Shown here in pieces: positions 53,621 through 60,864 of a DNA stretch of 64,000 bases; the first letter of the stretch is position 1; each line of letters starts with the position of its first letter. The notes beneath the pieces were generated by a model. That model made no database searches, had not been told where the DNA came from, and saw only the letters and a list, made by a program, of their open reading frames with translations. The stretch spans positions 54,280 to 118,279 of the forward strand of contig JADBYQ010000017.1 of assembly GCA_020402945.1 (NCBI GenBank), written 5' to 3'. The position numbers and the translations under genes were made by a program. The DNA is from Cytophagales bacterium. Lineage in GTDB: Bacteria > Bacteroidota > Bacteroidia > Cytophagales > Cyclobacteriaceae.

Positions 53621-53621
53621 T

Positions 53622-53825
53622 CTATTTCGTCAGCATCTTAATTGCTTTCTGGTAATCGTCTTCCGAAAGAGGCTCTCCTTTTAAATGATACAATTTCTTC
53701 GGGTCATAGCCCTTTAACTTACCGAAAGCTGTTGCCCCTCCCGCGGCCAAAATATCTTCCGGATCATAGCTTTTAAATTTCGGAAAGAAATAAGGTTTTT
53801 CTTTTGATGTTGTTTTTGCCTTCAC
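53622..53825 (-). CDS. Probable antitoxin of the PIN toxin
   Basis: 67 residues with a GTG start (53825); no in-frame ATG lies nearby. The protein is basic at the N-terminus and has two related motifs (YDPEDILAAGGATAFG and YDPKKLYHLKGEPLS), ending in an amphipathic helix (EDDYQKAIKMLTK). No DNA-binding fold is obvious. The size and its place directly before a PIN gene support an antitoxin role. Confidence 0.65.
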   Translation of the reverse strand: MKAKTTSKEKPYFFPKFKSYDPEDILAAGGATAFGKLKGYDPKKLYHLKGEPLSEDDYQKAIKMLTK

Positions 53826-54218
53826 TGTCTTTTCTATAAATGCGTACCAAATATCCCAAAAAAGCAGATGAAAAAGAAACAGTAAAGTCTACAACACGCA
53901 TATTCACAACTGTATGGCTTTGTAGGCAATCCGTTGGCTAGATCCATAGCCACTTTCAAACTTAACAGTAGTTGTTCAGAAAATACGTGGTTTTCCACGT
54001 ATCAAATACGGGGAAAACCACGTTGATAATTGCGAACAAGATATTCACTTTTGCCGTTGCTGATATCGTCTCTCGTAAACAGATCATAAAAAGGATGGCA
54101 ATAATTTAAACTCCTAAGTTTTTGGTTTATCGCTTTTATTAATACTTTGCTCCGTCTACGGGTCTATAATCAGGCTATAATTACCTTAAGAAAACTTAAT
54201 ACAAAACCCAATTCCTCT
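53826..54218. other. Intergenic region with competing hairpins
   Basis: 393 bp upstream of the M16 peptidase. ATACGTGG-TTTT-CCACGTAT (53983-54002) is a perfect hairpin. Its segment ACGTGGTTTTCC (53985-53996) also pairs perfectly with GGAAAACCACGT at 54012-54023. The two structures exclude each other. ATACTTTG near 54144 resembles a -7 box. Confidence 0.45.
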
Positions 54219-57008
54219 ATGAAAATGAAAATGATTTTGATGGCATTGTTGCTTGTTGCATCGAGCGGTTACGCCCAGAAAAAAGAAAAAACTCCGGCAC
54301 CCACATCACCGGAGAAGCAGATTACTGGGTCTCTTACGGCACCCGTTAAGATGACAACGGTGGAGGGAATCACTGAATATCGTTTGGCGAACGGATTGAA
54401 AGTACTATTGTTCCCCGATCCATCTAAGCAAACCATTACGGTAAACATTACTTATATGGTAGGCTCTAAGCATGAGAACTATGGAGAAACTGGAATGGCT
54501 CACTTGCTGGAGCATTTGGTTTTCAAGGGAACTCCTAACCATCCCGATATTCCAAAAGAACTTACCGAGCACGGATGCCGCCCAAATGGTACTACCTGGG
54601 TAGATCGCACCAATTATTATGAAACCTTCAATGCCACGGAAGAAAATTTGAAATGGGCTATTGACTTAGAGGCCGACAGAATGGTCAATTCCTACATTGC
54701 CAAAAAAGATTTAGACAGCGAGATGACGGTTGTGCGTAACGAATTTGAAAGTGGCGAGAATAGACCTTTCAGTGTCCTATTAGAGCGGGTGATGTCAACA
54801 GCCTACTTGTGGCACAATTATGGAAAGTCAACGATTGGCTCAAGAGCAGATATTGAAAATGTGCCGATTGAAAAGTTACAGGCATTCTACAGAAAATATT
54901 ACCAACCAGACAATGCTGTTCTACTGGTAGCTGGGAAATTTGATGAGGCTAAAACACTTGATTTGATTGTTCAAAAATTTGGCCGTGTACCTAAGCCCGA
55001 GCGCCAAATCTCCCAGACCTACACCACCGATCCGGTTCAAGATGGAGAGCGTTCTGTTAGCTTGAAAAGAGTTGGTGACGTACAACTAGTAATGACCGCC
55101 TACCACATTCCATCAGGTTCACATCCAGACTATCCTGCAATTGAGGTTCTGTCTAATATTCTTGGTACAGAACCGTCAGGCAGACTATACAAAGCGCTTG
55201 TAGAAACAAAAAAGGCTAGCTCCTCAGGGGCATTCGCTTTTCAATGGAAAGAGCCTGGTTTGTTGTTGTCTTACGCAGAACTTCTCAAAGAGAATTCGCT
55301 GGAAGATGCCAAGTCGGCCATGTTGAAAGCATTGGACGATGTTGCAACAACTACCCCAACTAAAGAAGAGGTAGAGCGGGCTAAAGGCGAAATTCTCAAA
55401 CAAATTGAATTAGGTTTTAACTCTTCTGAAAGAATTGGATTAGAGATAAGTGAGTTTGTCGGAATGGGAGACTGGCGCATGCTCTTTGTAACCAGAGACA
55501 GAATTAAAAATGTTTCGTTACTTGATGTGAGGAGAGTCGCCAAACAATATCTAAAACCAGACAATAGAACGGTCGGTGTTTTTATTCCAACAGAAAAACC
55601 GGAGAGATCTGAAATTCCGGCTACCCCTGATGTAGACGCCATCGTAAAAGATTACAAGGGAACTCAAACCATCGCTCAAGGGGAGGAATTTGATCCCGCT
55701 CCTGCCAACATCGAATTGCGTACCACACGAATAGAATTACCAAACGGGATGAAAATGGCCATGCTCCCCAAGAAAACCAGGGGCGAGTCAGTAGAAGCTC
55801 GTATTACATTGCGTTTTGGCGATGAAAAATCGTTGATGAATAAGGGCACTGCTGGCGAATACGCGGCCAGCATGCTGAACAAAGGCACATTAAAGAAAAC
55901 CCGTCAGCAAATCAAAGATGAGTTTGACCGATTAAAAGCAAACGTCTTTATTGGAGGTGGTGCCACGCAGGCGTTCATCAACGTAACTACTACTAAACCT
56001 AATTTGGCAGAAGCGCTAAAACTGGTGGGCGAAGTTTTAAAAGATCCTTCATTTCCAGCCGATGAATTTGAAAAGTTAAAATCAGAAGAATTGGCAAACG
56101 TGGAATCACAAAGAAGCGAACCACAAGCCATCGCCTTTAACAAAATACAACGCCACACCACCCCTTATCAAAAAAGTGATCCTCGTTACATTAACACATT
56201 TGATGAAGAGGTGGCATCCATTAAAGCAGTAACATTGGATGAGGTAAAGTCCTTTTACAAAGAATTCTATGGTGCGAACAATGCCACCATGGCAATCGTT
56301 GGGGATTTCGATGCGAATGAGTTGAAAGCGTTGAACACCGAATTATTCGGCAATTGGAAAAGCGCACAAAGTTTTACCAGAATTGTAAACAAAGCCATTC
56401 CTGTTCAAGCAATCAATGAGTCGATAGAAACACCGGATAAGGCCAATGCCTTTTTTGTAGCCGCCTACAACTTTGAGTTTAGCGATTCAAACCCAGATTA
56501 CCCGGCATTAGTGCTTGGGAATTTTATGTTAGGAGGAGGATTTTTGAATTCTCGATTAGCTACTCGCATCCGACAAAAAGAAGGACTGAGCTATGGAGTA
56601 GGTTCGCAATTTAGCGCGGGTACCTTAGATCCGGTGGGCTCATTCTTTGCTTTCGCCATTTACGCACCTGAAAATGTCGAGAAATTGGAAAAAGCTTTTA
56701 AGGAAGAAATTGAAAAAGTGACCACTACTGGCTTTACGGCAGAAGAAGTGACCGCTGCGAAATCAGGATGGTCGCAGTCACGTACAGTTAGCAGGGCACA
56801 AGATGGTGGGCTCGCTGGCACGTTAAACAACTACTTGTTCTCTAAAAGAGACCTAAAGTGGGACGAAGAGTATGAGAAGAAAGTAATGGCTCTCACACCA
56901 GAGCAGATCAATGCAGCCATGAAAAAGCACTTGAAACTGGAGTCGATGAATATTATTAAAGCCGGAGATTTCGCAAAGGCCAAATCAAAGGCAGCCGAAA
57001 AGAAGTAA
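54219..57008 (+). CDS. M16-family zinc metallopeptidase (tandem domains)
   Basis: 929 residues from the ATG at 54219, with a signal peptide (MILMALLLVASSGYAQ). The first M16 pair carries the inverted zinc motif HLLEH (residues 95-99) and a downstream Glu in EMTVVRNEFESGE. The second half (from about residue 505; RIELPNGMKMAMLPKKTRGE) has the fold without a zinc motif, as in pitrilysin-like peptidases. A periplasmic peptidase that degrades small peptides is likely. It has its own terminator. Confidence 0.92.
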   Translation: MKMKMILMALLLVASSGYAQKKEKTPAPTSPEKQITGSLTAPVKMTTVEGITEYRLANGLKVLLFPDPSKQTITVNITYMVGSKHENYGETGMAHLLEHLVFKGTPNHPDIPKELTEHGCRPNGTTWVDRTNYYETFNATEENLKWAIDLEADRMVNSYIAKKDLDSEMTVVRNEFESGENRPFSVLLERVMSTAYLWHNYGKSTIGSRADIENVPIEKLQAFYRKYYQPDNAVLLVAGKFDEAKTLDLIVQKFGRVPKPERQISQTYTTDPVQDGERSVSLKRVGDVQLVMTAYHIPSGSHPDYPAIEVLSNILGTEPSGRLYKALVETKKASSSGAFAFQWKEPGLLLSYAELLKENSLEDAKSAMLKALDDVATTTPTKEEVERAKGEILKQIELGFNSSERIGLEISEFVGMGDWRMLFVTRDRIKNVSLLDVRRVAKQYLKPDNRTVGVFIPTEKPERSEIPATPDVDAIVKDYKGTQTIAQGEEFDPAPANIELRTTRIELPNGMKMAMLPKKTRGESVEARITLRFGDEKSLMNKGTAGEYAASMLNKGTLKKTRQQIKDEFDRLKANVFIGGGATQAFINVTTTKPNLAEALKLVGEVLKDPSFPADEFEKLKSEELANVESQRSEPQAIAFNKIQRHTTPYQKSDPRYINTFDEEVASIKAVTLDEVKSFYKEFYGANNATMAIVGDFDANELKALNTELFGNWKSAQSFTRIVNKAIPVQAINESIETPDKANAFFVAAYNFEFSDSNPDYPALVLGNFMLGGGFLNSRLATRIRQKEGLSYGVGSQFSAGTLDPVGSFFAFAIYAPENVEKLEKAFKEEIEKVTTTGFTAEEVTAAKSGWSQSRTVSRAQDGGLAGTLNNYLFSKRDLKWDEEYEKKVMALTPEQINAAMKKHLKLESMNIIKAGDFAKAKSKAAEKK

Positions 57009-57028
57009 TATCCCTTAGCTACTTAGCC

Positions 57029-57065
57029 AAAACCCCCTTATCAGGTTGATGAGGGGGTTTTTTAT
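57029..57065 (+). terminator. Intrinsic terminator of the M16 gene
   Basis: AAAACCCCCTTATC (57029-57042) pairs with GATGAGGGGGTTTT (57048-57061) with one G-T pair and a 5-nt loop, followed by a T-rich run (to 57065). It lies 20 nt after the peptidase stop. Confidence 0.85.
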
Positions 57066-57167
57066 TATAGTCTAATCCAATCCCCCAGCAAACTTGTTGG
57101 AATTTCCAATAATCCTCAACATCTTTGCAACCCTTTTAGAAAAAGGTATTAATCAAGATATTATGAA

Positions 57168-57215
57168 ATGGTCAAAAATTGACTTGTGTAAGACAATGAA
57201 ATTAGATTTGACCAT
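57168..57215. promoter_or_regulatory. Dyad in the rpmH leader
   Basis: ATGGTCAAA (57168-57176) and TTTGACCAT (57207-57215) are perfect inverted repeats 30 nt apart, 32 nt upstream of rpmH; related TGACCA and GGTCAA fragments lie nearby. It could be an operator or a leader hairpin of the ribosomal gene. Confidence 0.3.
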
Positions 57216-57246
57216 TCCATGTGACCAAAAAAATAAACATTAACAC

Positions 57247-57414
57247 ATGAAACGTACGTATCAACCTTCCAAGAAGAAAAGAAAGAATAAGCACGGTTTC
57301 CGCGAGCGTATGGCCTCCGCCAACGGTCGTAGAGTATTGGCTAACAGACGTAAAAATGGCAGGAAGAAATTGACTGTTTCCGATGAAGGAACAGCCAAAT
57401 CAAGGGCAAAATAG
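57247..57414 (+). CDS. rpmH: 50S ribosomal protein L34
   Basis: A 55-residue basic protein beginning [20 protein letters not shown], with the invariant [19 protein letters not shown] block. It is a component of the large ribosomal subunit. The C-terminal tail ([14 protein letters not shown]) is a few residues longer than in Proteobacteria, as usual in Bacteroidota. It is followed by rnpA, the near-universal rpmH-rnpA order. Confidence 0.97.
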   Translation: MKRTYQPSKKKRKNKHGFRERMASANGRRVLANRRKNGRKKLTVSDEGTAKSRAK

Positions 57415-57520
57415 TCCGTTTTGAGCCTTTTAGGCTAAAAATGGCTGGCTATTGATCGTCATTAATGTCTCTTTTAATGGTGAACTTTCCTAAACAGGCC
57501 AAGAGCGCGTACCTTCGCAC

Positions 57521-57886
57521 ATGATCCGGTTTACCTTCAAAAAAGAAGAAAAACTCACAAGTGAAAAATGGATAAAGGAACTCTTTGAAAAGGGTTCCTC
57601 TTTTTATTCAAACCCTTTAAAGGTTATCTACCTCTCCCACCCCAATCAGGATTTACCCAATCAGGTGTTGATATCGGTACCTGCCCGAAATTTCAAGCGA
57701 GCAGTTGACCGGAATCGCATCAAAAGGCAGATTAGAGAAGCCTATCGACTGCACAAGCATCAACTAGACGCAAACCACAAATGGTTGATTGCGTATATTT
57801 ACTCTGCCAAAGAAATATTGCCTTCGGCCCAGATACACCAAAAGATGCCCTTGACGTTAGCTCGGATAGGAAAAACTATTGTTTGA
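57521..57886 (+). CDS. rnpA: Ribonuclease P protein component
   Basis: 121 residues. The protein subunit of RNase P, which matures tRNA 5' ends. The family motif RNFKRAVDRNRIKRQIREAY, which binds RNA, is intact near residue 60. TACCTTCG (57510-57517), close to a -7 box, ends 3 nt before the ATG. The TGA overlaps the ATG of the S41 peptidase by one base. Confidence 0.95.
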   Translation: MIRFTFKKEEKLTSEKWIKELFEKGSSFYSNPLKVIYLSHPNQDLPNQVLISVPARNFKRAVDRNRIKRQIREAYRLHKHQLDANHKWLIAYIYSAKEILPSAQIHQKMPLTLARIGKTIV

Positions 57887-59541
57887 TGAATAAAAAATAT
57901 AGAGTTACCAGCCTTCTGCTTTTACCTGCGCTAGTCGGCATTTTTGCATTTCGGGCGCCAGCCGAAAAGTACTTCGATATTGCGAAGAGCCTGGATATTT
58001 TTGCCACCCTTTTTAAAGAAGTAAACACCTATTATGTTGACGAAGTAGACCCCAAGAAGCTAATCGAGACAGGCATCAATGGCATGTTGGAGCAACTTGA
58101 TCCCTATACGGATTATATAGCTGAAGAAAATCGAGAAGCATTTAGCATCCAAACAACCGGGCAATATGCGGGCGTGGGTGCCTTAATTGGAATTGTAAAT
58201 AAGAAAACGGTGATCACCAATCCCTATGCGGGATTCCCAGCACATCGTGCCGGACTAAAAGTCGGTGATGAGTTCATCGCTGTGGACGGCAAAGACGCCC
58301 AGGGAAAGTCCACCTCCGAGGTCAGCAACATGCTGAAAGGAAATCCAAAAACGGATGTTGAAATTGCTGTCAAGCGGATGGGGCAAAAAGACCTGATTAA
58401 AGTGAAACTAACACGTGAAAAAATAAAAATAAATAACGTCACCTACCAGGGGCTAATCGACACCGACCTTGGGTACATTCAATTAGAAGAGTTTACTCCA
58501 GGTGCTAGCGATGAAGTAAAAGAGGCAGTTCTAAATCTGAAAAAAGCGGGAGCGAAAAAATTAATTCTTGATCTTAGAAACAATCCGGGAGGGTCATTAT
58601 TCGAAGCCATCAACATTGTTAATATATTTATCCCAAAGGGGAATGAAGTCGTTTCTACCAAAGGCAAAGTAGAAGAATGGAATAAGACATACACCACGCT
58701 CAACGGGTCAATAGACATTGAGACTCCGCTGGTCGTTTTGGCAAATGGCGGAAGTGCGTCCGCCTCAGAAATTGTGGCAGGCTCGCTGCAGGATTATGAT
58801 CGAGCGGTCTTGATAGGACAAAAAACATTTGGAAAAGGACTCGTTCAAACCACTCGTCAGCTATCTTACAACGCACAGCTGAAAGTAACGACTGCCAAGT
58901 ATTATATTCCGAGCGGGAGATGCATTCAAGCACTAGACTACAGTCATCGCAAAAGTGATGGTAGCGTAGAAAAATTTGCCGACTCAACAAAAAGCGAATT
59001 CAAAACCAAGAATGGCCGAAAGGTATATGATGGTGGAGGCCTTGACCCAGATATACATTTGAAAAAAGAGGCCCCCAGCTCCGCGTTAGTAGAACTGAAT
59101 AACGCTGGGTATTTATTTGAATACGCAACAAAATATTGCAGCGAAAATCCAAACCCGCCAACACCGTTGAAAAATTTTCGATTGTCTGACATAGAATATA
59201 AAAAATTCACCGATTGGATGAAAGCCCAGAAGTTTTCATATACCACAGAACTAGAAAAAAAAGCAAACGAATTGGTCGCCTCTGCAAAAGCAGAACGGTA
59301 CTATGAAGATCTTAAACCTTCATTAGCTGAACTTCAGAATAAGATTAACGATTATCACACCGCTGACCTTACCCGGTTGCGCACAGAAATTTCAGTTCTC
59401 CTGGAAGAAGAGATTGCATTTCACTATCAGCTGGCCATCGGGCAAGTAGAAGTCTCCCTTTCCAGAGATAGTGAAATTCAAGAAGCAAAGAAAATACTGG
59501 GTGATATCGCGGAGTACAAAAGAATATTGTCGCCTCGTTAA
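57886..59541 (+). CDS. S41-family C-terminal processing peptidase
   Basis: 551 residues from the ATG at 57886. N-terminal membrane anchor/signal (VTSLLLLPALVGIFAF), a helical region, a PDZ domain (~88-175; GQYAGVGALIGIV, GLKVGDEFIAVDGKDAQG) and the S41 protease core with catalytic Ser in NGGSASASEIVAG and Lys in TFGKGLVQTT. It degrades or trims periplasmic proteins from the C-terminus. One-base overlaps with rnpA upstream and tsaB downstream show tight coupling. Confidence 0.93.
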   Translation: MNKKYRVTSLLLLPALVGIFAFRAPAEKYFDIAKSLDIFATLFKEVNTYYVDEVDPKKLIETGINGMLEQLDPYTDYIAEENREAFSIQTTGQYAGVGALIGIVNKKTVITNPYAGFPAHRAGLKVGDEFIAVDGKDAQGKSTSEVSNMLKGNPKTDVEIAVKRMGQKDLIKVKLTREKIKINNVTYQGLIDTDLGYIQLEEFTPGASDEVKEAVLNLKKAGAKKLILDLRNNPGGSLFEAINIVNIFIPKGNEVVSTKGKVEEWNKTYTTLNGSIDIETPLVVLANGGSASASEIVAGSLQDYDRAVLIGQKTFGKGLVQTTRQLSYNAQLKVTTAKYYIPSGRCIQALDYSHRKSDGSVEKFADSTKSEFKTKNGRKVYDGGGLDPDIHLKKEAPSSALVELNNAGYLFEYATKYCSENPNPPTPLKNFRLSDIEYKKFTDWMKAQKFSYTTELEKKANELVASAKAERYYEDLKPSLAELQNKINDYHTADLTRLRTEISVLLEEEIAFHYQLAIGQVEVSLSRDSEIQEAKKILGDIAEYKRILSPR

Positions 59542-60230
59542 TGTCATTGCTTCTTAGCATCGAAACTTCAACGTTGGGCTGTTCGGTGGCGTTACACGAA
59601 CAGCGGAAGTTGCTTCACTCTGTAGAAACGCAAGTACCACAATCCGCATCTGCCCAATTGGCCGTCATGATTCAAAAAGTATTGAATGAAAGTCGGAAAA
59701 AGCCAGCTGAACTGAAAGGGGTGGTGGTAGCAGCCGGGCCTGGTTCCTATACTGGTTTGAGGATAGGCGTAGCTACGGCAAAGGGGCTATGCTACGCGTT
59801 GGAAATTCCACTGATTTCAATCAATACACTAGAATTACTTGCCTATCAGTTTATCAATTCAAAAAAAATTGAACCCGGCAGTTCACTACTTTGCCCGATG
59901 CTTGATGCCAGGCGCATGGAAGTTTATACGATGCTTATGGGTAGCGAGTTGACTATCATAAGACCGACAGAGGCTAAGGTAATTGATGGAACCTGTTACA
60001 TTGATCTGCTTGAAAACAACTCGGTTTACTTTTTTGGTGATGGCGCAGCCAAATGTCAGGAATTCATCAAGCATCCCAACGCTCACTTTGTTTCTGATAT
60101 TATTCCTTTAGCCCGTTACCTTGGCGAAATGGGTTTTGTGAAATGGACAAAAAACCTAGTGGAGGATATCGCTTCATTTGAACCATTCTATTTAAAAGAC
60201 TTTCTGATTCGCAAACCAATCAGTGCCTAA
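59541..60230 (+). CDS. tsaB: tRNA threonylcarbamoyladenosine biosynthesis protein TsaB
   Basis: 229 residues of the ASKHA fold, starting LLLSIETSTLGCSVAL, with GPGSYTGLRIGVATAKGLC as the second signature. TsaB forms a complex with TsaD and TsaE to make the t6A modification of ANN-decoding tRNAs. Its ATG shares a base with the stop of the S41 gene. Confidence 0.93.
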   Translation: MSLLLSIETSTLGCSVALHEQRKLLHSVETQVPQSASAQLAVMIQKVLNESRKKPAELKGVVVAAGPGSYTGLRIGVATAKGLCYALEIPLISINTLELLAYQFINSKKIEPGSSLLCPMLDARRMEVYTMLMGSELTIIRPTEAKVIDGTCYIDLLENNSVYFFGDGAAKCQEFIKHPNAHFVSDIIPLARYLGEMGFVKWTKNLVEDIASFEPFYLKDFLIRKPISA

Positions 60231-60246
60231 TTGTGTTACGTCATCT

Positions 60247-60792
60247 ATGAGCGAGAAAGAAAAAGTTGCTGTGACAGGCGAAATCGTAAATCGGGTAACT
60301 GGCAGTGCATTGGTGACACTGGATCTTGAAGAGTACTATACTCCAGGAGAACGCGTGATACTCGACATCAACCCATGGCTTTTTCAAGAACTGATTTTAA
60401 AAGAAAAAGATTTTCGAGAGCACATCAAGTCACACAATTGGATTCAATACGAAGGCAAATTGGTAGCCATTATCTGCTCGGCAGACGCGATCATCCCGAC
60501 TTGGGCCTATATGCTGGTTACCATCGCGCTACAACCCGTTGCCAAGTTTGTTTGTTTTGGTTCAATTTCAGATCTTGAAATCCAACTCTACTCCCACGCA
60601 CTTAAGAAAATAGACTGGCAACAATTCAATAATGCCAAAGTAGTAATCAAGGGATGTAGTAAAGTGGAGGTACCAATCGCGACTTATGTTGAAGCAACTA
60701 ACTACCTCCGACCGATCGCAGCAAGCATTATGTTTGGCGAACCCTGTAGCACCGTACCTTTATTCAAAAAGAAAATAATTCAGCAAGCTTGA
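60247..60792 (+). CDS. DUF2480 family protein
   Basis: 181 residues from the ATG at 60247 (a GTG eight codons upstream would overlap tsaB). The family is confined mainly to Bacteroidota. Conserved parts include EIVNRVTGSALVTLDLEEYY, LKEKDFREHIKSHNW and SADAIIPTWAYMLVTIALQP. It is cytosolic with no known activity. Its place just after tsaB suggests a housekeeping role. Confidence 0.87.
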   Translation: MSEKEKVAVTGEIVNRVTGSALVTLDLEEYYTPGERVILDINPWLFQELILKEKDFREHIKSHNWIQYEGKLVAIICSADAIIPTWAYMLVTIALQPVAKFVCFGSISDLEIQLYSHALKKIDWQQFNNAKVVIKGCSKVEVPIATYVEATNYLRPIAASIMFGEPCSTVPLFKKKIIQQA

Positions 60793-60837
60793 CAAAAAAG
60801 GGTTAAGCCAGGACCATCCGCAAACGGGTAGTATTTG

Positions 60838-60845
60838 TACATTTG
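60838..60845 (+). promoter_or_regulatory. Candidate -7 element before the AsmA gene
   Basis: TACATTTG is a perfect TAnnTTTG. It ends 2 nt before an ATG at 60848 that opens only a six-codon frame (MLFFLL, stop), whose TGA overlaps the TTG used as start for the AsmA frame. Confidence 0.4.
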
Positions 60846-60864
60846 CGATGTTATTTTTCTTGCT

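Noticed and set aside
54147..54218. Longer start for the M16 peptidase
   Set aside because: The extra residues precede a clear signal peptide beginning at 54219.
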